Shown here: positions 46,584 to 62,469 of the stretch, in pieces
Position numbering within the stretch: the first letter of the stretch is position 1
Layout: each line of letters begins with the position of its first letter
Source of the DNA: Panulirus ornatus
Taxonomy: Eukaryota > Arthropoda > Malacostraca > Decapoda > Palinuridae
DNA length: 64,000 bases
Assembly (NCBI RefSeq): GCF_036320965.1
Contig: NC_092251.1
Coordinates: 1,597,501 to 1,661,500 of the forward strand
Direction of reading: 5' to 3'
Notes under the pieces: generated by a model
What the model was told of the DNA's origin: nothing
The model's input: only the letters and a program-made list of their open reading frames with translations
The model's database searches: none
Translations under genes and position numbers: made by a program

Positions 46584-48835
46584 CATTCAAATAATCAAGC
46601 CACATTCTTCATCAAACATCAAACATCAAACATCTATGTTTGTCATAGTTTGTAAACTGTGAAAATCATTTCTGCACTCAACTGAACCATTAGACAAAGA
46701 GAAGTCTTACTTTTGGTCAGTATTTGCTCTAACTTACTGTAAACATCATGCGTTCCATGACCTACAAGTTTTGCTTTTGTTGGCACTATGTTCTCCTTGT
46801 TCTACGACATCACTAGCGATTACCTTCCAAATGCAAGACCAGACAGAAATCAGACCTAAGTCACCATTAGACTCAGTCTAATCTCAAGCGTGTGACATAT
46901 TAGTGTCTGCCTCAGAAAATGTGGTTTTAGATCTCATACTGAGGGTGTAGAACCGACGTTATTTGTTCATAATCCTCTAATCAGCTATTACGACTTTGAT
47001 CTCGGCAAAGCGGCTTTTCTACCTTCACAAAGCTTTATAAAAATGTTCTTTTTTCAGGTATACACGAACGTAAACACCAACGATAACACGTTTTCGGAAT
47101 ATTTTGGATGTATTTCCTTCTCTTGGAGGAAAAGACGACATCGTCATCTCGTGTTTCCGTACAAGACAGTTCAAGAGGAAACAGAGCAAATTTCATACAT
47201 CGAGATCTTGTGATGCACAAACCAGATCTGCAACGTCATCAAAAATAAATGAATAAGAGGATACGAGTCACCTTGTTTACGAAAGTGAACTGATCTCGCA
47301 CTACCCGGAGAGACCTGGTCGACAAAGCCTAAGACACCATTACCTGCCGTCCAGCATCTCAGCCTTAGGACATATTCTGGCGTGTCTGTCACTCTTATAG
47401 TACGCTTTTCCGAGTATTATAATCTTCCGGAGGACTTTTATGTACATCATAGTCTGGGATTTAGCTTGGGCTTGTGTGAGTCCTTATACAGGCGGACAAA
47501 TACATGACGTTAACATGTGGTATCCGCTGCGGTGTGGCTAGCGGGGAAGTGGATCAAAGAGAGTTGTCTGGTGCGGAGTAATAAGTCCTCCAATAACTCC
47601 ATGAATAATGCTTTTTTTCCAAGACCTCAAGACTTTTAACCTCTCTCATTCTACGATTGATGTGGCTTTTGTGGAGATAATACCATTAATCAAACACTAA
47701 GTTCATACAGTTCTGATTTCCATAAAGCAACCCTGGTTGTATAATTGCTGCGGGAAAACTGAAGAAGATATGAAAGAAGGATTGAGGCAATCCTTTGTCA
47801 CCCGTTGCATGAAGAAGCGACGTTTGAAATCAGGAACTAACCAGGGGAATCTCCATCAAGACCTCGAGAGCTGTACAGATGATTATGTTTTGTCTGTCCT
47901 TGTTGTTTCCATGTTTCAGAAAACTATTCATTGCTTCTGGCCATAAGTCTCATAAGAAATACCACTCCAACAGAAGTTATGAGACAGCGATACAGACATA
48001 TGGAAGGGAATTCTAAACGGTATCCATTGAATATTTCAGCCAAAAACGAAATGAATCTTTATCATTAACGTCAGTGCTCTTGGTCAGTCAGCGAGGCACA
48101 CTGAGTGATAACCTGAGTACATAAGATCAGGACGCGTGAGGACACGATGTGAAAGAATAACACAGGTGGTGGAGTCAGGCCAAACACTCGTATTTCCGGC
48201 GTTTGGTTTACTGATGTTGAGGACACCATCAGCGGCCGGCCGAGCGCTGTGTTTGGAGACGCGTTTGACGTGCTGTCGACTTCGGCCGTGGCACCACAGC
48301 ACTGCCTTTGGTACTCAGTCACAGGTGCTGTGGTGGTCTGTGGTATGGTGCTTCTGTGTAAAGTTTGCAATTAATTGTTTCATCTTAGCGTGGGTTAGAT
48401 TTATTTTCGGAGTCTTTGGATTACAGAATACAAACACATCTTTAGTGGTGCTAAGATTGCTGGCGTCTCAAGTTTAACTAAATTTTCAATTTCTTTACGC
48501 ATGATCTTCATGGGCATTTTTCTGGGTGCTCCTGTGTCTAACGTGTTTCTGAGAATCGCATGTAAAATGGCTTTATCTTAAAGTTGCTAGAAATCTAGTA
48601 TATTTTCATATAATCTAGGAGACTCTAGTAGGGCCAGGAGGAACATAGTGTTGGAACTACGCTTCCTTCTCCCACTTCTCTTGGAATGTTGCTCAAGGTT
48701 TACATCAGCGTCCGACTGGTTTCAGCTGCTCCTTGGAGAAGGAACATAAAGCAACAACGATAATTATGTGATTCCAGAGAATAAATGATAATGAAATACA
48801 TAGTTAATGAAAGGTACATATTGACCTCCTTCAGC
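46580..48835. other. No gene seen
   Basis: Frames at 47,737-47,946 and 48,071-48,477 were inspected and carry no family motif. Direct copies of CATCAAACAT occur at 46,610-46,632. Confidence 0.45.
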
Positions 48836-48840
48836 TTGGG

Positions 48841-48932
48841 TGTCAAGGCTGGGCCATCATGTTCGAGGGTCGTACCGTCTTGCTGAGGGAGTCGTAAAGG
48901 TCGTACTCAACGGTCGTACTCCAGGTGGTAAT
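48841..48932. repeat. 21-base motif locus E
   Basis: Units in the GTTCGAGGGTCGTACCGTC sense only, four to five degenerate copies. Confidence 0.6.
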
Positions 48933-48934
48933 GA

Positions 48935-49850
<916 letters not shown>

Positions 49851-50286
49851 TATACATCAGGAAAAATACCACTGATATGTATGAAAGAACGTAATATGAC
49901 TAACTATACCAAACCTCCATAAAATGAACACTTCAGAATTTGAAAAAAAATACGTAAAAGTTTGTGCTAACGTGAGTGAGACAATTTACTAGGTGGAAAT
50001 TAGAACATGAAATTATACGGTAAGAAATGATAACAGAAAACCAGTGGATTCACTGACTTAAAGTTCCCATAAACATGAGTAAGATGTAAAGTGTATACAC
50101 CATGAATCATGAACTCAAAATGAATGAAAAGCAGATCACACGTGCGGCGAGCATCACCACGACGTCAAACGTTTGGAGTCATTTGAGAGGCTTCGGACGT
50201 CTGGTTGTATCCGCAGGAAAATTACACCTGTCGCCCATGCTTTAGATGTAAGCTGTCACCACAAGGAGGAAGCACAACCATACGTG

Positions 50287-50560
50287 CCACCTTTGAGCAC
50301 GTATGCACGACAGTTCAGCACATCGGAACGACCCTTGACCACGAAGAGTCGTACCATCAACACAAGAGTTCGACGACTTCTGGACATGATGACGTGAGTC
50401 AAGACTCCAAATGTTGCGTTCAAAGGTTGTATTCGTATCATCGTTCTCAAGGGCCGCATCGTCGTTCTCCAGGGTTGTAACTACCCTGTTCACAGGTCGT
50501 ACCGTCGTTTTCAGTGGTCATGCCGTCGTGTCGTGCTCGAAAAATCGGACCGTCACGCCC
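50287..50560. repeat. 21-base motif locus F, longest orientation switch
   Basis: The left half (50,287-50,385) has units such as GACCCTTGACCACGAAGAGT. The right half (50,425-50,560) has opposite-sense units such as TCGTTCTCAAGGGCCGCATC. About a dozen degenerate units in total form two arms around a non-repeated centre (50,386-50,424). Confidence 0.75.
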
Positions 50561-50564
50561 CAAG

Positions 50565-53135
50565 GGGGTTAATCTGAGCGTGAACTCCTTTGAAGTTTTC
50601 TGACAAGCGAGGAACATGGAACTAAATGATTCTAGTTCCTCTGAGCGAGGGCTGTAGACCTCCTGGCCCGGCCACCTCCCTGCTGCTTACTATATAGCTC
50701 AGGCTAGTGTGTTTGGACCTCAGCGTGAGGCGGTTGGTGTCATGTATGAAAGATATACAAACATGCATGTATATACGTGTTTATGCATATGTATAACCGA
50801 ACACAGGAATAAAGATCTGAAACTAACCATTTCAGTAATTATTAAAATTTTCGAGAGTGAGAGTATGCGACTGTCATTTCCTTTCTTACTATCACTGTCT
50901 TACTCCTCTTCTTTCCTCAATCCTGCCATAGCTTTCATTGCTTCCTCCCCACAACAATCTCCAGCCCTACAAAGATCGTGAAGACTCCCATATACAACGG
51001 TCACTCACCCCGCCCGACTACATCAGCGTGACCCACAGGATCCCACTTCCACCAGGTCGCCCAACTCAACAGATCCTTTCCAGTTCGCTGTCCAGAGAAG
51101 ACCAACTCAAGAACCCCTGAGCCAAAATTTCCAGTGGGTTTGACGCAGCAGCCACCCCATTCACACTCTACAATCGCCACTAATCAGTGCACCACCGCCC
51201 CAGTCAGTAGCAGTCTGCATCTCAGTCTCCCGCAGCCCTCTACGGTAATCCTCAGCAGCCCAGACAGATGGACTCCCCAGGAAGCTGTCACACACAAACA
51301 ATCCAGTCCAAGAGCTTACTACTCTGTGATATTGTATGCAATCTTAACGAGTTGTTGCATCCTAACGATCACCCGATGCCTATTTGTGAGCCATTCACTG
51401 GAGATTCCATCGCCATTAGCCAGTTCACAAATTCTTGTCCCCCGACAATAGTTTCAAGCAATAATTGTCCTTCTCATCTTGGCAATTCGTCGGAGGGACC
51501 ATTGAAGACACCCAAGAAGGCAAAACGAGCAATTTGGGCGAGCCGGATAAGATAATGTGCCACGTCCTCGGTCTCCTGTCTGAGTCTAAAGAGACATCCA
51601 CTCAGAGGATCCCTTTCATTTTACGCTTGGATTCGATGCCATCAAGGTCACCCTGAAGAACTTGATAGGAAAGTCGAGCAAGTGTGCACTGTAGATGTTA
51701 CTTCTGTTGCCACATCAATGATGTGTTGTAAGAGAGTTCTTGTTGTCTATGTTTTTAGCTAACTGGAGTCGTTTTCAATTTTAGAAGACAAGAGAGGATA
51801 CGCTCATTCAGATCTGGTGTTATTCGTTCTCAGGAACGAAAGACACACACACGCCTGCCACTGAATCTGGAAGGGTTCATCATCTCCTGGAGTTGCTGGT
51901 CCATATAACTGTGGAGGATTTACGTAATGGGAACTATTATTCATTACCTGAGGCGCGAATTGCTAAGATGAGAAAGTTAGTGGAGGAGACTGACGGAAGA
52001 TACAGATATTGGGAAAATGAACTGAGAGACCAGCAGGTATGGGGTATCAGGATAAAATGACAGGGATGAAGGAGGTCATGATGTGTATACACGATCTGTT
52101 CTTTCACAAATGACAAACTCAGGAACATATATACATATGTATGGCATGATGATACAGCCCACCAAAGGGAATGACGAACATGTTCTAGTGAAAAAAGAGA
52201 TACAAATGTGACGGATAGTTTACATGCCTTAGGGATTTTGAGGGGATCATATACTGTTATCACATCAATGGATAGTAATATCTAAATTACCTTTTTACCT
52301 AATCATAGTAACAAGACTGTGAACAAGAAGGAAAAGAAGATGAAAGATTAGAAGCTGATCTGAAAAATTTACAGAATACTTTCCGAGAAAACTTGAATGA
52401 AAAGACTGAATAGGCTTCCTTAGGATTAGTCTCAACACATGCATATTTCTTCCTGAAAAACATCGAGTCTTCGACAAGGGCAAGATTGTTATCCGAGTTG
52501 TCTTCTTTCAGGAAGATGACCACTTGGGCTGATTGGAAAAAGAGAAGGAAAGATTCAATGGATGAAAAGATGGAAGCTGAGGTTGTTTCAGATGGAGTTT
52601 ACTGGTCGTGTTCAAGGGAAAGAAATTCACGTTAGACAGTATATAAGGCTGATGAAGATGCTGGTTTTATCTGACGGTTCATCATAGTGTACCTCCCATA
52701 TGAATGACCATTTATCTCGTTACTAATGATAGTACTTAATGGGACAATAGATAACTTGAGCTATCCTATGTAAGAGCAGAGCAATGGAAGACTTAAAACT
52801 GAAATGAGAAATAGTGTTAATGATGAACACCTCTCTCTCACCTACATGAACTACCGCATCGATATATCACTACACATAAACAACCACAAAAACAGCCGAG
52901 ATTCCAATGCAGTGTGAAACCTAAGAAATGAGCTCGGTAACTGAACCTAAATGAATGTGAACCTGAGACCCTCCCGGGGACGGAGCCTTGATATAGGCGA
53001 GAATAAATTCTATTTACGTCTGAAGGCGAGCGGTACGGAGCAAGATCTAATTATCAAGAAATCTTTCCTACGGCCCCGGGGGGGAAATATTGCTCTTGAA
53101 TTGTATTGACATCCACTAATATCGTAAACAATCGT
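50565..53135. other. No gene assigned
   Basis: The overlapping frames at 50,938-51,656 are moderately long but in competing phases and without motifs. A single 21-base-family unit (GGTCGTGTTCAAGGG) lies near 52,600. No RNA gene was seen. Confidence 0.4.

Positions 53136-53137
<2 letters not shown>

Positions 53138-53179
<42 letters not shown>
53138..53179. repeat. (CA)n microsatellite
   Basis: About 21 CA units. Confidence 0.95.
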
Positions 53180-53181
<2 letters not shown>

Positions 53182-53459
53182 AAGCTCTCAATCTACCACT
53201 CAGTCTTGACCATCAGTCACCAGACCACCTCGCACGGCACAGATAACCTCACTAAATCCTGCACCATCAAAGGTTGCACTCATCGAGTAACAAAAGTGTG
53301 TGTTGAGTGTGTCTAGGGATCAACTGCAGCGTTGCTGTGCAATCACGAAGTGGAAATCCTTGTCTAGCTAATGGTCTTGATCATTCTGTTGACGACTGCT
53401 CGGCGGGTCAACTGGTCGGCAGATTGTGCATTTTAAATCCTTGCAAAGACGATCACCAT

Positions 53460-54030
<571 letters not shown>

Positions 54031-54034
54031 CTAC

Positions 54035-54773
54035 GTACATTCACATTCCATCAAAGTTTATTTTGTGAATGAAAACAGGATGTGTTTTCCCTAATGTACA
54101 CCAGTGACAAATTAAGTTCATACTGATATTGAAATCATCATCGTAAATTGTTACGAGGCAAATCTTGAAACAAAAATTTCTATTTTTGTTACAATCACCG
54201 GGATGAACTTGAATGAAGGCCATAGACATAATCAGACTGAGATTAGAATATTATAAACGCAGGATGTAGCTTTGTATATCAAAACAATTGAACTTTTATT
54301 CCTTTAAGAAGGGCGTAATTTCACAGCACAGACTGAATGTGTGAACTGTGTCTATGATGTGGAGTGTAACTACATCGCAAATTCAAAGAAAGAACCAGTG
54401 AATGAGTGAAACAGACCAGAGATACTTAAAACTTAAATATTTCTCTCAGATGTTTCATGAATGGCTCCATGTGCCTGAATTCACAGAGCTCGTCTTACTG
54501 ATCATTCTCACCTATTTCCTCATACGAATGATAACAGGAAACACCAAACATCGTGGTAATGTATAGGATGACCATTACTTAAGCCCGAGAGACTTCTTCC
54601 CCCTTCCTAGCAAGATTATCCCATAGTGTAAAGATACTCAACTCAGTAGCGCCACCAAGCAGCAGAAAATCAAACATTCTCCCATTCTCTTTGATCACAT
54701 AAGTCAATGGCGCTTTACACAGATTCTCTAACCAAAAATTTCTCGTGCGCAAGAGATCAAACAAACCTCTTTA

Positions 54774-54775
<2 letters not shown>
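54035..54775. other. No gene seen
   Basis: Unique sequence with no supported feature. Confidence 0.5.
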
Positions 54776-54777
<2 letters not shown>

Positions 54778-54823
<46 letters not shown>

Positions 54824-54838
54824 TGTGTGTCTGTGTGT
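54778..54838. repeat. (TG)n microsatellite
   Basis: About 28 TG units with TT and CTG interruptions at the right end. Confidence 0.95.
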
Positions 54839-54839
54839 A

Positions 54840-56545
54840 CGAACAAGCCTATTTAAGATGACAAGAAAGTATCCACGTTTTTCATCTCTTTCTTTTCACA
54901 TTAGAGGCTGAAATACAACATCCCTACATTACTCGGTGGTTGAAAACAGATCCGAATTTCTTTTCCATTCGTCCTCCTCTCCTGCAAAATTTCCATGGGA
55001 GTATGTTCTCTGCAGTCTATATGGCGTTCCTTCATGGTTATTAATGCTCCTGCTACCGTGCAGGAGGAAGTCGTGAGTATACAGGAGCATTCTGCTTTTG
55101 GACATGATCTCCATTAGTAAAGACTGGGAACTTAGTTTACTATTACTGTCCTCCAGCAGATAACCTCGTTCCAGACCATCAGAGGTTCTTCCTATGTACT
55201 CCCCGTACACGATATACTTTTCCATCTACTTCTGAACCTTCCTGACCTATATCATCCTTCCCTTCAGGTAGGTCTTCTTACACTCCTCATCCCGTCTCTC
55301 TCCTCTCCATCTCTCAGGCCCTCGCCTTTTACAAATTACGATACTAACAGCACTAACGGCAAATGCAACAATAACAATAGCTGTAACAATAGCAATAGCA
55401 GCAACGGCAGCAGAAGCAGCAGCAGTAAAAGCAGACGAGTATCATCACAAAGGTCTTCGCCTTCTTCCACCCAGGACTCATCTGTCTACCTGGACAGTCA
55501 TTAGCTACCTAAGACTCGCTGGATCATTTCTCCAGGACGCAGGTTCAACTTGCACTTCCCTCTGTACATTCCTTGTTTATCAGTCTCTGTAGCACTTGTC
55601 GTTGCTCCTTGTTCTATGTTATATTTCTCAGATCTCACCAGTTTCCTTCACTGAATAACGAGTATGGAACTTTTGCATAAAGTAGACGTCAGAAAAAGTT
55701 GAAGTTTTGTATAACATCTAAAGATGTCGGAAAAAAAGGATGATTTACTTGACACAATTTAGTTTTAGTTATAAATCATCATTTAAGATATAAGTCTCAG
55801 CATAACACTTATAAAAGTTTATACCAACACACCGACTCTCCTCATAAATAAAGATAATAAAACGAAGGTAAGAATTACAATGGTCTTTAGTCACCATGAA
55901 AAATGGGGAACAGTTGTTGTGTGTTTCAACAATAAACTCTCGGGTTAATTACCTTACCTCTGCTGCCAAATGGTTTTGGATAACTCTATATATTTCATGA
56001 TTACATTTACGTATTATGTGAGAGCCATACAGAAAAAGTGGAATGACTCCATTAACTGAAAAAATGACCCGAGGCCAAGTCTGCTACAGAGGAAGTCTTG
56101 GTCAGAGGCGAGTTAGTGGCGCGGTCCCTCAGCAAGGCTACGTCAGCAGCTGGTTATTTTTCTGAACTTATTCTGTTAAGTGTTGGCAAGACGCAAATAT
56201 GTGGTCCCAGTTTATTCTGACTTGCTCAGAAGTAAAGCACACGTCTGAACAACAGTCAGGTATGGTAGGATAACAGAATACTGACCTGAACTTCGGTGAA
56301 GTGTTGGTCTTTGTCTATTCAGTTGTCTGAACTTATTCTGTGACTACTTGTGGTAGATACTTGATAACCTTCTTACACCGCTACCTGACATCCATATATT
56401 GAACACTTCATGAACCTGAAAGTCAGGAAAATAAGAGAAGAAAAGAGCATGGAAACTAAACGTCCTCTGAGGTATACATATAACAAAAAGCACAGCTTGA
56501 GTAACAGAATATATAGATTTGCTCGAATAAAGTAAGAAAAACAAA
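54840..56545. other. No gene seen; degenerate CAG/CAA patch
   Basis: 55,345-55,435 holds irregular ACAATAGC, AGCAGC and CAGCAG steps. No exon or RNA gene is supported elsewhere. Confidence 0.5.
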
Positions 56546-56546
56546 T

Positions 56547-56549
<3 letters not shown>

Positions 56550-56637
<88 letters not shown>

Positions 56638-56694
56638 TACACACACACATACACACACACACACATACACACACACATACACACACACACACAC
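56550..56694. repeat. (CA)n microsatellite, long and interrupted
   Basis: About 145 bases of CA with several CATA steps in the right third. Confidence 0.96.
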
Positions 56695-56871
56695 GTAACT
56701 GTTACCGAAATATGACAAACCACTTTTTTCTTTTTGTGAAAAACAGCGATCGAACAATACGTACAATGAAAAATGAGAATGGTGTGTGAGGCTGACGTGC
56801 AACTAATACTTTTATTTCATGATGATATTTCTTTTATGTTACACATGTATATATGCATATCCGTTTTCCCA

Positions 56872-56875
<4 letters not shown>

Positions 56876-56956
<81 letters not shown>
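56876..56956. repeat. (TA)n microsatellite
   Basis: About 40 TA units. Confidence 0.96.
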
Positions 56957-56959
<3 letters not shown>

Positions 56960-57176
56960 TACGTAAAAGAGAAATTATTGGTTGAAACAATTTCTTAGTA
57001 AACTGTAAATTCCTCTGAATCAAGTTACCCTTTTCATTAGATAATCGTTCATTCTTAATGACATGTTTGCATGTAAACTGACAACAAAGGTTTGTCACTG
57101 GAAGATCAGTAGATCAGGTTATGAGATACAAAACACTGCAAGGTTCATCTTCCCTCTTCGTCCTGTGTTGGAAACA

Positions 57177-57177
<1 letters not shown>

Positions 57178-57224
<47 letters not shown>
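57178..57224. repeat. (TG)n microsatellite
   Basis: About 23 TG units, only about 60 bases from the following GA array. Confidence 0.95.
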
Positions 57225-57226
<2 letters not shown>

Positions 57227-57280
57227 ACTGATGGTAGTGGGTCTGCAAATGTGTTGTTCTCTGTGTTTTTGTATGTACAT

Positions 57281-57282
<2 letters not shown>

Positions 57283-57355
<73 letters not shown>
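57283..57355. repeat. (GA)n microsatellite
   Basis: About 36 GA units followed by GGGAGGGA steps. Confidence 0.96.
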
Positions 57356-57358
<3 letters not shown>

Positions 57359-57539
57359 GGGGAGGGAGGGAGGGAGGACAGTCCACCCAACTCTAAGTCA
57401 ACACACAACTTTAAACTCTTGATTACCGCCACCACCATCGCTCCTCCCTCACTCCCTCACTCACTCTCTCTCTCATGTGTAAATAATCGTGCACTGAGCT
57501 TGTACTTTCAATCCAGGTGTTTAAGGCAACTTTAATCGT

Positions 57540-58235
57540 TAAGAAATAGATTAAGAAAGTTTCACGATAGATTAGCTCTAAGGTAAAGACGGATAATCAG
57601 TGTCTTGTCGATGAAGAAGAAGAAAGAAGGGAAGATATAAAGAATTTATACAGAAACATCAGAAAATTAATGTAAGGATAGATGAACGAAGTTAATATGA
57701 GATCTTTGTGGTGACAATGATCATCATGATGAAAGGATAAACACACAAATTAGATTTTGAAAAAAAGAAATAAGAAAGAAAACCCAGTGTCAGCGCTCGG
57801 CCATATTTTGTTCGTTTTGAAATTTCTTTTTAAAGTTTGTGGTTGGAAATAGACCAGTTGTTTTCATAACGTACAGAAGTAGTGCAACGATGTATTTCTT
57901 TTCAAGTCAATAACTGACGTGGAATTCTTTTCTGGAAACTTATGATACTTCAAACATTCGTTTTTTCAAGAATTTCTTTAAAAGAGAGATTCAAATACTA
58001 AATCTTTTTTCACTCTCGTACAGGTGATATTCGACAGCTGATTATGCATTCATGTTCCAGAAATTTGCCTAAAAGTTTATTTTGCTGGAAGGTATTAATC
58101 ATTAAGCTTTCTTCTCACGTCTCCCATGATCAGAATTCTGTGATCACGAAAATCTACAAATTATTCTTTCTTTGAAATCGATATCGACCGAAAGGTAATC
58201 CATTCTTAGTGGAGATGTAACTATTGACTCTCGCG
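57540..58235. other. No gene seen
   Basis: AT-rich unique DNA with few open frames. Confidence 0.55.
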
Positions 58236-58239
58236 TTTT

Positions 58240-58345
58240 TGAGCACGATGTTCGAACCTTGAACACTTTGAACAGAACTTATCCCAGCTTTATGAACGAT
58301 CCTTGAGCTATATGAACGATCCTTGAGCTCTACGAATGAACCTTG
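58240..58345. repeat. 21-base motif locus G
   Basis: Degenerate units with CCTTGAGCTATATGAACGAT and CCTTGAACACTTTGAACAGA, period about 21-23, in one orientation only. Confidence 0.6.
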
Positions 58346-58349
58346 AACA

Positions 58350-58910
58350 CTGCAAAGAAAACTGGTCTGTCAACATAACCCGGACGTAAATAATGCTACA
58401 TCAGTGCATTTCAGTCTCCCTCGTACCATTTCAATTTGCATCAAGCAATGAAAACGAAATTATTCTGCCAACATGGAAAAAAGATTGATACAAATCTGAA
58501 TGATATACACTTATCTCATTCACCAAGACTTAAGTATCAGTGAACTGTGAATTGATAAAGCAAATCCTCATCTTAGCTATAGTAACAAATTTTTCATAGA
58601 AATTCCAAAGCCGGATAATACAGGCGTAAAACCTTTGTACATCCATACGTTCTATATGATATATTTGACGCTGTTTAAACTCTGGCAAAATCATCTGTAA
58701 ATCTAGTGACACTGTAAAGAGTACACACATTCTGATTTCCCTGACCAGAATTCTCATCTGGTTCAGCGTCGCTTCGAAACAGAGAAAAAAAATTACATTT
58801 CGTATCTGTTATGTAAACATTGATGTCCAGTGTTTCTGCATATCATTGCCAGCGTTTGTCTGTTTGTTAAGGCCGATGTGTCTCTCTCATTTCCCCCCTA
58901 CCCCCATCTT
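58350..58910. other. No gene seen
   Basis: Unique sequence. Confidence 0.5.
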
Positions 58911-58911
58911 T

Positions 58912-58974
58912 CTCTCTGTCTCTGTCTGTCTGCCTACCTGTCTATCTGTCTGCCTGTCTGCCTGTCTGTATATT
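58912..58974. repeat. (CTGT/CTGC)n tetranucleotide patch
   Basis: Irregular CTGT, CTGC and CTAC steps, the only sizeable tetranucleotide array besides the TATC patch at 60,212-60,246. Confidence 0.85.
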
Positions 58975-58999
58975 TCTTTTGCTCTTCCATTTTTCTCTC

Positions 59000-60205
59000 T
59001 TTCTTTTTCCGCAGTCATATATTTTCTCTCTCCGTTTCTTTCCATCCTGTCTGTATGTCTCTATCTATCTCTACCAACCCACATACCTATACACATATCA
59101 ACACAAACAAAAGGGCGCATTCAGAAACACATACACGGTAACACAAGGCACAAACGTCCTCAGATAATACACGTATGAAGAAATTTCAAGCAGATATGAA
59201 CGCTTATTAATCGGCGAGCCTAACATAATGAGCTCTACTGATTCATCAACTGAATGACTAATTACAATTCTGAAGTACAGTACCCGAGTGATCTTAGTGA
59301 TGTTGACCGACTCTGCCAAGATACCTGAAATATTCACATACTTCATAAAGCTTACACCTTTACATCTATGTTTTAATTCTCCGCTTTACTTTCTCTAACC
59401 AACCTTCTCTCTTCCCCTGGGTGTACACTTGCTGTTGATAAAGATAATGAAAAGAAGTGATGTGATCAAGGGAACCTAAGGTAGTAGTCAGACTACACAC
59501 CCAAGACTCCTACTGTCCACACTCCATAGGATGAAAGATGCCAACCCTACACATTGTACTTCACACATTATCTGAGGTAACTTCTCTCGCTACCAAACTC
59601 ATGCCTAATCTCACACAACTACTTACATATCCTCACACATCACTCACACATTCACACACTCGTCCTTTAACACTACAGGTAAAAACATTTCACTGACTCC
59701 ATCCATTAATTTCTCATGATATACAGCAGTGTTGAGATCTTATATAAAGTAATTTGAAATGATCTTGTCTTCCTTAAGTGTTCATTCAGTGTTTCGTGGT
59801 AGTCGTGAGCATCAACCCCATAAACCAACTTATACATTTACAAATCTGATGAGTCTTGACTTCCAATGCCACCCTCCCACAACTGCAGTCTTCTGGTGGT
59901 GTGGATGATGAAGACTCTGGTGACGTTTTCAATTAATATTTATTTGATAAATGAAAAACAGGAAAGAAACTCAAGAGGGACATTCCCACATTCTCTGTTA
60001 TATATCACAGGAAATCTCATTATACCGAGAAATAATGTCATCTAAAAGAAAATTGTCTTCTCAAGTAAATAGCAAAGGTAATTTATGATAATTCAGTCTT
60101 CCTCGCAAAGGTTTGAAAGGTATTCTTGGAGATTTCCTTCAAATGTTTTTCACGACGTAACTCCTATATTCACGTGTTTCTATCAAAGTGTCATAAAAAA
60201 GATGA
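59000..60205. other. No gene seen
   Basis: Unique sequence with no supported exon. Confidence 0.5.
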
Positions 60206-60211
60206 TTCTAA

Positions 60212-60380
<169 letters not shown>

Positions 60381-60479
60381 GCGAGGTGGCGATGGGAATG
60401 AATAAAGGCAGACAGTATGAATTGTGTGCATGGGTATATATGTATGTGTCTGTGTGTGTATATATATGTGTACATTGAG

Positions 60480-60739
<260 letters not shown>

Positions 60740-60963
60740 AAAGATAAGTATCTCCACTGTCACCCAAGGAATTGATTTTCTTCTTAGTATAAATATTTGA
60801 ACTTCGAAATAAATGATTTACAATTCTTGTCTGGTGCATTTTACTGATTGAAGCTTATTTTCACAAATGGTCTTTAAGAACGTGAAATTCACACCTGTAT
60901 GTATAATCTGCCCGGGACCTGAATGCCATTGTACCGAGACAAGACAACCATTCACGTTTTTAA

Positions 60964-60976
<13 letters not shown>

Positions 60977-61036
<60 letters not shown>
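60977..61036. repeat. (CA)n microsatellite
   Basis: About 30 CA units. Confidence 0.95.
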
Positions 61037-61039
<3 letters not shown>

Positions 61040-62385
61040 AGCTCTCTTCCTTCCTTCTCCTTCCCCTGTGGTTCCTCCGTGTCCTCCCATACAGCCAGCA
61101 GTCTACCAGGGGACAAACCAAGTTACCGGGGTGAAGCACGCTGGACAAATTTTAATCGAAATGCGGGAGGTATTTTTGCACATCCCTGCCACCAAAAAAG
61201 ACTATATATTTTTCAACGTCGGTCCCAGGGCACGCACTGTGCGAATCTGCATATCTACGGGAGCGAGGAAAGCAATATTTGTATTTTCATTTTTCTAAAC
61301 AGTGTTTGGTTGATTCTGTTGTATTGTTCAATTTTCTTTTTCACTGGGAGGGATGAGGATAGATTTCCATCACTTCCTTGCTCCTGCGTGGAGTGCGCCA
61401 CACAGGGGTTCTGGATTCGTATAGAATACAATATTTTCCCTGATTCTTCTTGATTTATTTCCTGTAATGAGAAAGTCACACGTTCCTTATTCTACAGGAC
61501 TCATAAAACTTTGATGGACATGTTGCATGCATATCATCATTATTGTTGTCTTCATTAACAACATTACCACTACCATTCATATTTCATTACTTTTTACCGT
61601 TATGAATCCATTCATTTTCTCTTCCTGTTTTATTCATTTACGTAAATCATATTTTGCATCTAGTGTGCCCCGGCGAGCGTGAGCTGCTAGAGTGAGGAAC
61701 TTTGGTAACTCAGCCAAGCAATTTACTCTGCAGATTAAAGAGAATCCTGGAAGTGTCTTTACGTCAAAGGAAATGACGCAAGTTGAGAAGTATCGCATGG
61801 AACCTTCCTGGAATGTCGATGGTCCAGCCATGTAAGTCTTGCAGTCCAGTCTGTCTCATTCTGGTCGGGAGGCTTCGACCCCAGGGTCTGAAGCACTTGT
61901 TCTCACTCGCTCCGTTGGTTCTTAAATTCCTAGTTTATTTACCAAGAAGTTTTACGTCTTCTTTGGCACGCAAATGAAGATTTCCGTTTTCTGTCGGCTT
62001 TACCACGACTTTTTTGAGTGTTTTCTTAATCTTCATTTATTTTTGCTTTTAACATTTCAGTTTGCCTTTCCGTGTTTCTCTGTCTGTCTGTATCTATGAT
62101 GGTGCGTGTTTGGGTGGTATTTTTTTTTCCCAGGAATGCCTCCGGAACGACTTGACCAAATGTCATTCAATTGGCTTCAAAGTTATTACTGAAATAACTT
62201 AGAACTAAATTGTGTTTTGGTGTACTCCCTCTTCATAGCATATATACCTTGAGGCGAAAAGATCTTAGACAACATCGTACTTCCACAAGCACTGTATGTG
62301 CTTGAGTGAATGCACTTCCACTTACACACTCACATCATGCACTTGCACTGACACACACCCACACAAGCACCGCATACACTGGAGT
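61040..62385. other. No gene assigned
   Basis: Frames at 60,867-61,453 extend out of the CA array into unique DNA for 80-120 codons. They overlap in two phases and show no motif. Confidence 0.45.
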
Positions 62386-62387
62386 GC

Positions 62388-62390
<3 letters not shown>

Positions 62391-62461
<71 letters not shown>

Positions 62462-62464
62462 AGA
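62391..62464. repeat. (CA)n microsatellite
   Basis: About 36 CA units with CAGA steps at the right end. Confidence 0.95.
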
Positions 62465-62469
62465 CACGC

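Noticed and set aside
51134..51656. Overlapping frames of 63-105 residues suggesting a gag-like or exon sequence
   Set aside because: No zinc knuckle or other motif was found, phases compete, and no flanking long terminal repeats were seen.
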